Assembly: GCA_963742795.1 (NCBI GenBank)
Contig: CAVUNL010000008.1
Span: forward strand, 62,001 to 126,000
From: Palsa-504 sp963742795
GTDB lineage: Bacteria; Actinomycetota; Actinomycetes; Streptosporangiales; Streptosporangiaceae
Length of the DNA stretch: 64,000 nucleotides
Direction of reading: 5' to 3'
Positions within the stretch are counted from its first letter, which is position 1. Each line of letters starts with the position of its first letter. The notes below the pieces were generated by a model that worked only from the letters and a program-made list of their open reading frames with translations, was not told where the DNA came from and did not search any database. This document shows positions 34,145 through 42,786 of the stretch, in pieces. The translations under genes were made by a program, and so were the position numbers.

Positions 34145-34340
34145 GAGCCGGACTCTAACCCACCGCCAGCAGCAGTTTTCACCCCGGCCAAGCTGGGTAA
34201 GGCGCTGGACAGCCTGGGCGTGTTCCTCCGGGGCGGTGGGCGAACCGCCGGCTACATTGAGTAAGGCTGAGCTCGACGAACAGGGCGTGCAGGCACAGCG
34301 GCGCGTGCCGCTGGAAGGACCCGCCTGACGGAGGACCCGC

Positions 34341-36071
34341 ATGACGGTAGCCCTGGTGCTGGCGGGCCAGCCGGACGCCGGGCTGCGCGGCCAGCTGGCC
34401 GCCCTGGGCGTGCGCCGGGTCGACGCGGCCGGACGCGCCGGGCCCGGCCTGCTGACCGTAGCGGCTGCGGCCCGGGCGGCTGGCGAACGCGTCCTCATCT
34501 GCGCCGGGGACGACTCGCTCCCCGAGGAAGTCCTGGCCCGGCTGCTCGGCGCGGGCGGCACCGCGGCCTTCACCGGGACCCAAGCTGAACAAGCGCACGG
34601 CGCTGTCTATTCGGGGGGCGGCGCCCTCGTCGTGGACACCCGCGACCTGAACGCGTTCGCGGACGCCGCGGAATCGCTCGCGCGCCGCCGCGCGGCACCG
34701 GCCGGGCTGGGCGTCCTGCTCGGCGAGCTCGGCGAGCGCGGGGTCGGGATCCGGGTCCTGGACGACGGGCCGGACGGCGACGGCGTGGTCGCGCGGTGGA
34801 TCGTCGGTCCGGTCGCGCGGGACGTGGCCCGCTGGGCGGCCGGGCGCCAGCTCACCCCGGCCACGCTGCTCGGCATCTCGCTCGGCCTCGCGCTGGTGAC
34901 CGCGACGTGGTTCTCCGAGCCGGCTACCCGGGCCCAGGTCCTGGCCAGCGTGGCGTTGCTCGTCTCGTTCACCGTGGCCCGGGCCGCCGTCCAGCTGACC
35001 GTCGCCGAACGGCCCGGCCCGGCCGTCGGCTGGCTGGCCGCGGCGGCCGGGATGCTCACCGAGTTCGGGGTCCTGGCTGCCCTCGCCATCAGCTGCGGGT
35101 TGACCCCGGGAAACACGAACAACCCAATCGGCCTGGACGGGATCTTCGGCGGCTCGCTGCGCAACACGTTCGTCGCGACCTGGGGCGGCGCCGGGCAGGC
35201 CGGCGTGTGGCGGCTGGCCGTGGCGGTGATGCTGCTGTTCGGGGCCCGCCGGCTGGCCGAGGAGTGCTACGAGGGCGTGGCCCGCGCCTCGGGGAAGATC
35301 CTCCCCCGGCCGCCCCGCCGTCTGATCGGCCAGGTCATCACCCTGCCCGCGGGTGAGCGGGTCGCGGTGATCGCGGTGACCGCGGTCTGCTTCGGGCCGC
35401 GCCTGACCTTCCTGGTCCTGCTGGCCTGGGGCGCGGTCGCGGCGGGCTACGTCCTGGCCAGTCAGCTAGCCGGCGCCGTGAAACTGGCCGCTGCCGGGAA
35501 ACTGGAACGTGCCCGCGGCGTGCTGCCCGCCTACCGCGGCGACGGCCCGATCGCGCACCGGATCGGCGGCGTGGTCCAGGGCCAGCTGCCGCCGCTGCCG
35601 CCGCTGCTCGTGGGCCTGCTGGTCACCTGCGACCTGGTCTTCCTGGGCGTGGCTGACCTGTCCGGCCTGCTGATCTTCGGGCCGGTGATGGCGATGCTGC
35701 TGGCCGCGCTGGGCGCCCAGCACCCGCATGACGGGCGGCTGGACTGGCTGGTGCCGGCGCTGCTGCTGACCGGCGAGGGCGTCTTCCTGACCGGCCTCGG
35801 TCTCGCCCGCCACGTCTGGCTGCCGGTCATCTTCGCACTGCTGGCCGCGGTGGTACTGCGGCACGCCGACCTCGCTTACCGGGCCCGGGCCGGCCGGGGC
35901 ATCCCGGACGACAAGTACGGCCTGGGCTGGGACGGGCGGATACTCCTGGCCGGGTTCGCCGCCGTGCTCGGCATCGTGCCGTTCGCCTACGCGGTGCTGG
36001 CCGCCTGGCTGTGGCTGCTGGTCGGCTGGGACTTCCTCGGCGGCTGGCTCAAAGCGACCACACGGCTCTGA
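34341..36071 (+). CDS. DUF5941 membrane protein
   Basis: A 576-residue protein with a soluble N-terminal part of about 180 residues (MTVALVLAGQPDAGLR, an alpha/beta nucleotide-handling look) and about ten membrane helices (from about residue 185). It fits DUF5941 proteins of actinobacteria, which have no proven function. The start follows GGAGGACCCGC. It is divergent from the cytidylyltransferase, sharing a 197-bp intergenic region, so both may be controlled together. Its soluble part and position suggest work on a nucleotide-activated precursor at the membrane. Confidence 0.7.
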   Translation: MTVALVLAGQPDAGLRGQLAALGVRRVDAAGRAGPGLLTVAAAARAAGERVLICAGDDSLPEEVLARLLGAGGTAAFTGTQAEQAHGAVYSGGGALVVDTRDLNAFADAAESLARRRAAPAGLGVLLGELGERGVGIRVLDDGPDGDGVVARWIVGPVARDVARWAAGRQLTPATLLGISLGLALVTATWFSEPATRAQVLASVALLVSFTVARAAVQLTVAERPGPAVGWLAAAAGMLTEFGVLAALAISCGLTPGNTNNPIGLDGIFGGSLRNTFVATWGGAGQAGVWRLAVAVMLLFGARRLAEECYEGVARASGKILPRPPRRLIGQVITLPAGERVAVIAVTAVCFGPRLTFLVLLAWGAVAAGYVLASQLAGAVKLAAAGKLERARGVLPAYRGDGPIAHRIGGVVQGQLPPLPPLLVGLLVTCDLVFLGVADLSGLLIFGPVMAMLLAALGAQHPHDGRLDWLVPALLLTGEGVFLTGLGLARHVWLPVIFALLAAVVLRHADLAYRARAGRGIPDDKYGLGWDGRILLAGFAAVLGIVPFAYAVLAAWLWLLVGWDFLGGWLKATTRL

Positions 36072-36119
36072 GTCCCGGCGGCCTGCCGGCGGCCCAGGCA
36101 GAGGCGTAAGATATATCGA

Positions 36120-37403
36120 GTGTGGAGTCGCGATACTCGCGTACTCGCGCCAACGACGGGGGCCGGGGGCGACGAGGCGGCTTCGGAGTCCACCGGATGG
36201 CAGTCGGTAGTCACCATGCCCCGGATCTGGCTGGCCGCCGGGCTGGCCGTCTTCGCCCTGTTCGGCGGCGGGGTCGCGCTGTTCAGCAAGGACCCGCTGC
36301 ACCGGCTGTGGGGCACCTCGGCCGGCATCGCCTACGCGCTGGCCGCGGTTTCTGTCCTAGCCTCCCGTCGGCGACGCGGCACCACCGGAATCGACGTCGC
36401 GCTGGCCATCCTGGTCGGCGGGGCCATCCTCGTCCCGCTGCTATGGCTGGTGTGGACCGGCCACGGCGAGCCCGAGGTCGGCGTGGTAGCCAACTCGGCC
36501 ACCACGCTGATCAAGCACGGCACCCCGTACAAGAGCGCCAAGATCCTGGCCACCACCACCAATCCCAACCTGTACAACCCGTACCTGCCGCTGATGGCCG
36601 TGTTCGGCGTGCCGCAGGCGCTGCTCGGCCACGGCCTGCTGACCGATCCCCGGGTCTGGTTCGGGATCGTGTTCGTGGGCGTGTTCGCCTTCGCGCTGCG
36701 GGTCGCCGGGGCCAGGGACTGCATGCGCTGGGCCCTGCTGTTGACCGTCTCGCCGATCATCGCGTTCGAGCTGTGCGTGGGCGGGACCGACGTGCCCATG
36801 GTCGCGTTCATGTGCCTGGGCTTCGCCCTGCTCTGGCGGCCCGCCCGGTCCAACGCGGTCGCGGCCGGGCTGGCCCTGGGCGTCGCCTCGTCGATGAAGG
36901 CCACCGCGTGGCCCGCCCTGGCCGTGGCCTTCGCGCTGCTATACGTGCGCGACGGTAAGCGCGAGGCGTGGCGGTTCACCGCCTGGGCGCTGGCCGTGGT
37001 GGCGGTGATCGTCGGCCCGTTCGCGATCCTGCGCTTCGGGGCGCTGGTCAAGAACACCGTCTTGTTCCCGCTCGGCCTGGCCAGCGTCAAGTCGCAGGCG
37101 GCCAGCCCGCTGCTCGGCCACGTGCTGGCCCAGACCGGCCCGCTGGGCCACACGATCGTGGTCATCCTGCTCATCGGCTCCGGGCTGGCCATCGCGGTCT
37201 CCCTGGTCATCCGTCCGCCGCGCGACGTGCCCGCCGCCACCTGGCGGTTGGTCATCGGGCTGTCGGCCATGTTCGTGCTGGCCCCGTCGACCCGGTTCGG
37301 CTACTTCATCTACCCGGCCGCGCTGGTCCTGTGGCTGCTGGTCGCCCAGGCCGGACGCAAAGCCGTCACTGCCGTGCACGTGCAGCCAGGTGGCCTAGAG
37401 TAG
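36120..37403 (+). CDS. GT87-type (DUF2029) polyprenyl-phosphate glycosyltransferase
   Basis: A 427-residue integral membrane protein with about ten helices and the loop pattern of GT-C/DUF2029 mannosyltransferases: NLYNPYLPLMAVFG after the second helix group, SPIIAFELCVGGTDVP, and ASSMKATAWPALA. Such enzymes add sugars from polyprenyl-phosphate donors on the outer face of the membrane. The GTG at 36120 is 7 bp after a TAAGAT box (36107-36112), as in leaderless genes; an ATG at 36216 would also fit. It is followed after 4 bp by another large membrane gene. Confidence 0.75.
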   Translation: MWSRDTRVLAPTTGAGGDEAASESTGWQSVVTMPRIWLAAGLAVFALFGGGVALFSKDPLHRLWGTSAGIAYALAAVSVLASRRRRGTTGIDVALAILVGGAILVPLLWLVWTGHGEPEVGVVANSATTLIKHGTPYKSAKILATTTNPNLYNPYLPLMAVFGVPQALLGHGLLTDPRVWFGIVFVGVFAFALRVAGARDCMRWALLLTVSPIIAFELCVGGTDVPMVAFMCLGFALLWRPARSNAVAAGLALGVASSMKATAWPALAVAFALLYVRDGKREAWRFTAWALAVVAVIVGPFAILRFGALVKNTVLFPLGLASVKSQAASPLLGHVLAQTGPLGHTIVVILLIGSGLAIAVSLVIRPPRDVPAATWRLVIGLSAMFVLAPSTRFGYFIYPAALVLWLLVAQAGRKAVTAVHVQPGGLE

Positions 37404-37407
37404 GTAC

Positions 37408-39765
37408 GTGCGGCATGAACCACGTGCCTCTGAGGTCACTGAGGTTACTGAGGTATTTGAGGCTGCCCGCAGCGCTGACGGCAGTGTTGATCGCCCCGGC
37501 GACCTGGCCGACGAAAAGACCGTGCGGCTCCGGCCGGGCGAACCCACGGCCCCGGCTGACCCTGCCCTTCAGCAAGACACTGCCCGCAACGCTGACGGCC
37601 CTGGCGACACGGCCGACGAAAAGACCGTGCGGCTCCGGCCGCGCGAACCCGCGGCCTCACCCGAGCGCGCCCCGGGCCGCGCAGCCGCCGGCCTGTTCGG
37701 CGCGGTCACCGTCGTCCCCGCGCTGCTGGCCGCCGCGTGGCTGCTGCCCGGCCTGCCGCTGCTGCTCGCGGGACGGCTCACCGCCCCGCCGCTGGTGTTC
37801 ATGTTCTCCCCGCTGGCCGTGGGCCTGTGCTACGTCGCGCTGCGCCAGCAGCCCGCCCGCTGGCCCGGCTTCCGCGCCGAAGCCGCCCAGACCCGCAAAG
37901 CCGTCCCCTGGTGGGCGGTCGCGGCCACCGTCGCGGTCGCGGGAGTCTTCGCCGTCTGGCAGATCGCCGAACGCACCCAGCAGGTCATCGTGCTCGGCGA
38001 CCCGGCCACCTACCTGCAGACCGCGTCCTGGATCGCGCGCCACGGCTCGCTGCCCATCCCGCAGGCACCCGAAGCCTTCGGCGGCGCGCACGCCGGGCTG
38101 ACCTTCGCCAGCGCCGGCTACTTCCCGTCCGGGCCGGGCCTGTCCCCGGCCGTCATGGCCGGAACCCCCTTGGTCCTGGCGGCCGCGATCTGGCTGGCCG
38201 GCGTCCCGGGCGCGCTGGTCATCACCCCGCTGACCGGCGCGTGCGCGGTGCTGTCGTTCGGCGGGCTGGCCGGCCGGCTGATCGGCGCCCGGTGGGCGCC
38301 CGCCGCGGCCGCCGCCCTGGCGCTGAGCCTGCCCGAGCAGTACACCAGCCGCGGCACGTTCAGCGAGCCGCTGGTCCAGGTCCTGCTGTTCGGCGGCCTG
38401 TGCCTGCTGATCGACGCCCTCCTGATCCCCCGGCTGGCAACGGACGCGGAAAGAACAGGTCCTGGCCAGGACCGCGTGCTGGCCGCCCTGGCCGGCCTGG
38501 TCCTGGGCCTGACCGTGCTGGTCCGCATCGACGCCCTGAGCGACATCCTGCCCGCCGTCCCGTTCCTCGGCGTGCTGCTCGCGGCCCGCCGCCGCCAGGG
38601 GATCCCGTTCGGCCTCGGCCTGGCCGCCGGGGTGGGCTACGGCCTGGCCGGCGGCTACCTGCTGTCCCGTCCCTACCTGGACCTGCTCGGACCGTCGCTG
38701 CGCCCGCTGGGCCTGATCACGGCCGCAGTCGTCATGGTGACCGCGATCTGGATCGGCTTCCCGATCCAGGATCAGCTCAGACGACCGGCCGCCAGCAAGA
38801 CGGCCATCACCTGGCTGCCCCGCGCCGCCGCCGTCGTCGTCATCGCCGCCTTCGCCGCCCTCGCGGTCCGCCCGCTCCTCGAGCACGGCCGGTACGACCA
38901 GAACGGCCTGATCTGGGTGATCTGGTACCTCGGCCTGCCCGCCGTCCTGCTCGGCGCGTCCGGCCTGGCCGTCCTGGCCAGCCGCGGCGCGAAGGCCCTG
39001 CTCACCTGGACCGACCCCGGCAAAGAAGCCCGGACCTGGGCGCTGCCGCTGCTCATCGCGCTGTGGGTCATCGTCACCGTCCTATGGCGTCCCGCCATTG
39101 TCCCCGAACAGCCCTGGGCCTCCCGCCGCCTGGTCCCCTTCGTGCTGCCCGGGCTCATCCTCGGCGCCATCTGGGCCTCGGCCTGGCTCTGTAACCTGGC
39201 CGGCCAGCGCGCCCGGAGCGACGTCGCCGGCCAGCGCGGCCGGGCCCGGGCCACCTCGGGCGTGATTGCCTCGTGCTGCGCCGCCTCGCTGCTCATCCCG
39301 GCCACCCTGACCAACCTGGACCTGGGCTCCAGCCCGAACGCCTCCGGCTCCGGTACGCGCCTGGCCGCGAACGGCATGGCGTTCCGCCCCATCGGCCCGG
39401 GCGAACTCGCCGCGGTCAGCGGGCTGTGCGCCGCGATCGGCCCGGACGCGTCGGTGGTCATCCTCGACTCGCTCACCGCCGACCGGTTTGCCCAGGTGGC
39501 CCACGGTACGTGCGACACCCCGACCGCCATCCTGGACCATCCGACCGCGAAAACGGTCGGCGCCGTGCTGTCCGGCATCGAGCGGGCCTGCCGCCGCCCG
39601 GTGCTGATGGCCCGGGACCAGTCCCTGCTCGCCCCGTACGGCGGCGGGCCGCGGCAGGTAGTCAACCTGCTGACCACGCAGGAGGCCCGCGACCTGACCG
39701 CGCCGGCCACCCGCACCTGGCCCATCCAGTACACGGTGTGGCTGTCCGACCCGGTCGGTGCGTGA
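37408..39765 (+). CDS. Large GT-C-like membrane protein with duplicated N-terminal Thr motif
   Basis: A 785-residue protein. The first 90 residues are cytosolic and contain two near-identical units with the core ADEKTVRLRP (about residues 34-43 and 69-78). After that come about twelve membrane helices and a C-terminal extracytoplasmic domain. The early loop with VVILGDPATYLQTASWIA-type sequence (VIVLGDPATYLQTASWIA) has an acidic residue in the place typical of GT-C enzymes. The GTG at 37408 lies right after a TAGAGT box, another leaderless-type start. It overlaps the next gene by 4 bp (GTGA). Acceptor and donor sugars are unknown. Confidence 0.65.
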   Translation: MRHEPRASEVTEVTEVFEAARSADGSVDRPGDLADEKTVRLRPGEPTAPADPALQQDTARNADGPGDTADEKTVRLRPREPAASPERAPGRAAAGLFGAVTVVPALLAAAWLLPGLPLLLAGRLTAPPLVFMFSPLAVGLCYVALRQQPARWPGFRAEAAQTRKAVPWWAVAATVAVAGVFAVWQIAERTQQVIVLGDPATYLQTASWIARHGSLPIPQAPEAFGGAHAGLTFASAGYFPSGPGLSPAVMAGTPLVLAAAIWLAGVPGALVITPLTGACAVLSFGGLAGRLIGARWAPAAAAALALSLPEQYTSRGTFSEPLVQVLLFGGLCLLIDALLIPRLATDAERTGPGQDRVLAALAGLVLGLTVLVRIDALSDILPAVPFLGVLLAARRRQGIPFGLGLAAGVGYGLAGGYLLSRPYLDLLGPSLRPLGLITAAVVMVTAIWIGFPIQDQLRRPAASKTAITWLPRAAAVVVIAAFAALAVRPLLEHGRYDQNGLIWVIWYLGLPAVLLGASGLAVLASRGAKALLTWTDPGKEARTWALPLLIALWVIVTVLWRPAIVPEQPWASRRLVPFVLPGLILGAIWASAWLCNLAGQRARSDVAGQRGRARATSGVIASCCAASLLIPATLTNLDLGSSPNASGSGTRLAANGMAFRPIGPGELAAVSGLCAAIGPDASVVILDSLTADRFAQVAHGTCDTPTAILDHPTAKTVGAVLSGIERACRRPVLMARDQSLLAPYGGGPRQVVNLLTTQEARDLTAPATRTWPIQYTVWLSDPVGA

Positions 39766-40427
39766 GGATCGCGCTGATCGGGCTGGCCCTCCCCGACCAC
39801 GGCGGCGCCGCCCGGCACACCACCGAACTGGCGTACCGCCTGGCCGCCGCGGGCCACAACGTCGTCATCGAGTCCTGGCGCGCCTCGGGCCCTGCCGCCT
39901 CAAACCCTGCCGCCTCAGGCCCTGCTACCTCAAGCCCGGCCGACGGCGACCCGTACCCGCGTACCTACCGCCGGCTGGCCTGGTACCGCCCGGACGGCTG
40001 GATCGCCGCCGGCCGCCGCCTGCGATCCGCTGACCTGGTCGTCTTTGCGCTGCCGAGCCAGGCCCAGGTGCCCTCGTACCTGTCGGTCCTGACCGCCCTG
40101 GCCCTGGGCCCGGACCGCCCGCGCACTGCGCTAATCTGCCACGCCGCCCTGCCCGCCGCCGAACCGGGCGGCCAGGGCCTGACCAGGACCCTGCTGGCCC
40201 GCGCGGACACGGTGATCGTCCACTCCGCTGCGCAGGCCGCGCAGGCTCGCGCCCTGGCCCCCGAGGTCCCGATCGTCATCGCCAGGATGCCCCCGCACCT
40301 GCCCGCCGCCACACCCGTCTTTAAAGATCATTTGGCCGAACGGAGCGTGGATCTTGCCTCCGGCCCCCCGGATCCCGAACCGTACTGGTCGGCCTACCTG
40401 CACGCCCTCGGAGTCACCCCGGCCTGA
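39762..40427 (+). CDS. Half-length family 4-like glycosyltransferase
   Basis: A 221-residue protein like the N-terminal Rossmann domain of GT4 enzymes: MRIALIGLALPDHGGAARHT (the glycine-rich acceptor loop), LAYRLAAAGHNV, and an ALICHAALP segment. The C-terminal donor-binding domain is absent, while normal GT4 enzymes have about 380 residues. A low-complexity Ala/Ser/Pro insert (residues 43-63) and the LAERSV motif (within the 21-bp repeat at 40330) are odd. It could be a degraded enzyme or a partner subunit. Translationally coupled to the preceding gene. Confidence 0.65.
   Translation: MRIALIGLALPDHGGAARHTTELAYRLAAAGHNVVIESWRASGPAASNPAASGPATSSPADGDPYPRTYRRLAWYRPDGWIAAGRRLRSADLVVFALPSQAQVPSYLSVLTALALGPDRPRTALICHAALPAAEPGGQGLTRTLLARADTVIVHSAAQAAQARALAPEVPIVIARMPPHLPAATPVFKDHLAERSVDLASGPPDPEPYWSAYLHALGVTPA
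40330..40350 (+). repeat. 21-bp dispersed motif, copy 2 (in the GT4-like gene)
   Basis: Identical over 21 bp to 18298-18318. Here the flanks AAAGATC and GATCTT also form an inverted repeat around it, like the ends of a tiny palindromic element. It encodes LAERSV in frame. Confidence 0.6.
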
Positions 40428-40505
40428 GCCGGAGTGGCAGGATTTCGCCGAAGGCTGGCGATCCTGCCACTCGGCACGCCCGCTCTTCCCTGGCAGACTC
40501 TAAAG

Positions 40506-41477
40506 GTGACCCAGTCAGACGCACCGCCGGCCGTTCGGTCCCCGGAAAAGGCCCCGGCGGTACGGCGGGTCGGCCTCGTCGCCTGGATCTGCCTGCTCAT
40601 CGTCTGGGTCGTGTGGGGCAGCACGTACCTGGCCATCCGGGTCGGCGTCGAGACCATGCCTCCCTTGCTGATGGCCGCGGCCCGCAACCTCATCGCCGGC
40701 GCGATCATGTTCCCGGCCGCCATGGGGGCCCGCCGGAAAGCGATCCGCGCCGGCCAGGTGATGCGCCGCTGGCCGAGCCGCGCCGAGTGGATCGGGTGCG
40801 CGATCGTCGGCGTCCTGCTGCTGGTGGCCAACGGGGCGGTCGGCATCGGCGAGCAGACCGTGCCCTCCGGGCTGGCCGCGCTGCTGGTCGCCACCGTGCC
40901 GCTGTGGCTGCTCGGCATCGACGCGATGCTGAACCACGCCCGGCTCGGCCTGGCCCAGCTGGCCGGGCTGGTCCTGGGCCTGGTCGGGGTCGGCTTCCTG
41001 TCCGGCGTGGGCGGCGGCACGGGTCACGCCTCCGTGGTCGGCGTGGTCATCATCCTGATCGCCGCGTTCACCTGGGCCCTGGGCACGATCATGACCCGCC
41101 GGGTCACGATCCCGTCCAGCCCGGCCCTGGCCAGCGGGATGGAACTGCTCTGCGGCGGGGCGGCCCTGCTGGCCATGTCCGCGGCCACCGGGGAGTTCGG
41201 CTCGCTGCACCTGGCCCAGATCTCCGGGCGGTCCTGGCTCGCCCTCGGCTACCTGATCGTGTTCGGCTCGATCATCGCCTTCTCGGCCTACGGCATCGCG
41301 GTCCGGGCCCTGCCCACCCCCACCGTGGCCACCTACGCCTACGTCAATCCGGTGATCGCGGTCCTGCTCGGCACGCTCATCCTGAACGAGCGGCTGACCC
41401 CGGCCATGCTCGGCGGCGGCGTCCTCATCGTCGGCGCCGTGGTCCTGGTCGTCCGCCGCAGCCCCCCGTCGCACTGA
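40506..41477 (+). CDS. EamA/DMT family transporter
   Basis: A 323-residue exporter of the drug/metabolite superfamily with ten helices in two EamA repeats (first beginning WICLLIVWVVWGSTYLAIRV, second with VVIILIAAFTWALGTIM). The end of the second repeat, VNPVIAVLLGTLILNERL, is the family's best-kept part. The GTG at 40506 has AAAG next to it; a longer start at 40434 adds only non-conserved residues. The exported compound is unknown. It precedes the small cupin gene. Confidence 0.85.
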   Translation: MTQSDAPPAVRSPEKAPAVRRVGLVAWICLLIVWVVWGSTYLAIRVGVETMPPLLMAAARNLIAGAIMFPAAMGARRKAIRAGQVMRRWPSRAEWIGCAIVGVLLLVANGAVGIGEQTVPSGLAALLVATVPLWLLGIDAMLNHARLGLAQLAGLVLGLVGVGFLSGVGGGTGHASVVGVVIILIAAFTWALGTIMTRRVTIPSSPALASGMELLCGGAALLAMSAATGEFGSLHLAQISGRSWLALGYLIVFGSIIAFSAYGIAVRALPTPTVATYAYVNPVIAVLLGTLILNERLTPAMLGGGVLIVGAVVLVVRRSPPSH

Positions 41478-41507
41478 TAGACGTCATCCACCACTGACGG
41501 AGGACAC

Positions 41508-41843
41508 ATGCGGGTCATCGCGGAAGCCGGCGCCTACACCCCGCCCGACGGCGCCGAGCCCAACGACTGGATCGTCCACCTGAACAGCGAGGATCTGAGC
41601 CTGGGCACGTACTGCATCCCGGCCGGCGGCCTGGACGACCAGACCCCGCACACCGAGGACGAGATCTACGTGGTCCGCTCCGGCCGGGCCACGCTGAAGA
41701 CGGACACGGGCACCGCTGAGGTGGGCCCGGGCAGCGTGATCTTCGTCCCGGCCGGCGAGACCCACACGTTCACCGACGTCGCCGAGGACCTGGCCCTGGT
41801 CGTCATCTTCGCCCCGCCCTACGGCTCCCGCGCCGCCGGCTAG
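41508..41843 (+). CDS. Cupin-domain protein
   Basis: A 111-residue single-domain cupin. Motif 1 reads TPHTEDEIYVVRSGRATLKT (the usual HxH is reduced to H-x-E-D-E) and motif 2 VGPGSVIFVPAGETHTF with the second metal histidine. A metal-dependent dioxygenase or isomerase role is possible, but many such proteins only bind small molecules. A GGAGG stands before the ATG. The stop overlaps the convergent RNase HI stop by 4 bp. Confidence 0.8.
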   Translation: MRVIAEAGAYTPPDGAEPNDWIVHLNSEDLSLGTYCIPAGGLDDQTPHTEDEIYVVRSGRATLKTDTGTAEVGPGSVIFVPAGETHTFTDVAEDLALVVIFAPPYGSRAAG

Positions 41844-42283
41844 GCCAGCGAGGCAGCCTCCTCGGCCCCCAGCCGGGCCAGCGCGTCGGCCCGCTCGTTG
41901 CCCTCCTCACCCGCGTGACCGCGCACCCACTGCCAGCTGACCTCGTGCCCGTCCAGGGCCGCGAGCAGCCGCCGCCACAGATCGTCGTTCTTGACCGGCT
42001 TCTTGGCCGAGGTCTGCCACCCGTTACGCTGCCAGCCCGCGATCCACTTGGTGATCCCGTCCAGCAGGTACTTGCTGTCGGTATGCAGGATCACCCGCGA
42101 CGGCCGGTTCAGCGCCTCCAGGGCCTGGATGGCCGCCATCAGCTCCATCCGGTTGTTCGTGGTCAGCGGTTCGCCGCCGTGCAGTTCCTTCTCGGTCCCG
42201 TTCCAGCGGAGCACCGCGCCCCACCCGCCCCGCCCCGGGTTCCCGCTGCACGCCCCGTCGGTGTAGATCACGACCTCGGTCAT
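41840..42283 (-). CDS. rnhA: Ribonuclease HI
   Basis: A 147-residue RNase HI that cuts the RNA strand of RNA-DNA hybrids. The four acidic catalytic residues are visible: Asp in IYTDGACSGNPGRGGWGAVL, Glu in RMELMAAIQAL, Asp in LHTDSKYLLDGI, and Asp in NERADALARLG; WVRGHAGEEGNE contains the flexible-loop His. Start ATG at 42283 was chosen because homology begins three residues later. It is the last chromosomal gene before the initiator tRNA. Confidence 0.92.
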   Translation of the reverse strand: MTEVVIYTDGACSGNPGRGGWGAVLRWNGTEKELHGGEPLTTNNRMELMAAIQALEALNRPSRVILHTDSKYLLDGITKWIAGWQRNGWQTSAKKPVKNDDLWRRLLAALDGHEVSWQWVRGHAGEEGNERADALARLGAEEAASLA

Positions 42284-42366
42284 GCCGGAAGAGTAGCCGC
42301 TGGCCGGTCCCGATGACACAACCCGCGCCTACCGCCGGCTTCCTCGGGCCGACCGCTCCCGCTGAT

Positions 42367-42395
42367 TTGCTTTGGTCGCCAAGAGTTCATAAAGT
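42367..42395 (+). promoter_or_regulatory. Promoter of tRNA-fMet
   Basis: TTGCTT (42367-42372) and TAAAGT (42390-42395) with a 17-bp spacer, ending 14 bp before the mature tRNA. It is the most AT-rich segment here. Confidence 0.55.
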
Positions 42396-42409
42396 TGGGG
42401 CACACCCGA

Positions 42410-42483
42410 CGCGGGGTGGAGCAGTTCGGTAGCTCGCTGGGCTCATAACCCAGAGGTCGCAGGTTCAAATCCTGCCCCCGCTA
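42410..42483 (+). tRNA. Initiator tRNA-fMet (CAT)
   Basis: A complete cloverleaf: acceptor CGCGGGG/CCCCGCT with the 1-72 pair mismatched (C-T), D-arm, anticodon stem CTGGG/CCCAG around CTCATAA, T-arm with TTCAAAT and discriminator A at 42483. The unpaired first position and the three consecutive G-C pairs of the anticodon stem are the marks of the initiator. CCA is not encoded: CTAG follows. Its 3' half, 42442-42484, is duplicated exactly at 50362-50404. Confidence 0.95.
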
Positions 42484-42484
42484 C
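42442..42484 (+). repeat. Attachment core, left copy (within tRNA-fMet)
   Basis: 43 bp from the anticodon loop to one base after the discriminator, identical to 50362-50404. It keeps the tRNA gene functional after integration. Confidence 0.85.
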
Positions 42485-42499
42485 TAGATTGCGCAGGTC

Positions 42500-42531
42500 A
42501 AGGCCCTTTCCCAGCAGGGAGAGGGCCTTTT
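42500..42531 (+). terminator. Rho-independent terminator after tRNA-fMet
   Basis: Outer stem AAGGCCCT/AGGGCCTT, inner CCC/GGG with loop AGCA, followed by TTTT at 42528-42531. It fits the end of the tRNA transcript. Confidence 0.75.
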
Positions 42532-42544
42532 GCGTGCCGGGCGC

Positions 42545-42565
42545 TGTAGTAAGACGTGTAGTAGG
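42545..42565 (+). promoter_or_regulatory. Arm-type integrase site (left end), paired TGTAGTA
   Basis: Two direct TGTAGTA heptamers whose starts are 12 bp apart, joined by a CG-containing spacer. The same arrangement occurs at 50225-50245 and 61510-61530, always near a tRNA-fMet 3' half. This is the form of accessory integrase binding sites. Confidence 0.6.
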
Positions 42566-42673
42566 AACAGGGCTCCGCGCGGCCTGGCAGCGAGACGGGG
42601 GAGACAGCGTGACACGGGATGAGACAGCCTGGACGTGGTGGACGCTGCCGCCCGCGATCGCTGGGTGCCTGGC

Positions 42674-42786
42674 CCAGAGGTACCGCAAGTGCATCCCGGT
42701 CTCTTCCCGTTCGTGCTGGACTACCCGGAACATGCGGAACCCCGGGTTAGGCCAGGGCGGCCAGTGGCTAGTCGTGGCGTCCGGCT
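42674..42786 (-). repeat. Repeated remnant A, copy 1
   Basis: A segment of about 113 bp is about 80 percent identical to 53192-53302. On the minus strand both read MFR-V/L-VQ-x-E-x-EETGMHLR in one frame, so it is likely a piece of a protein gene common to the island family; I do not recognise the protein. Confidence 0.6.
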
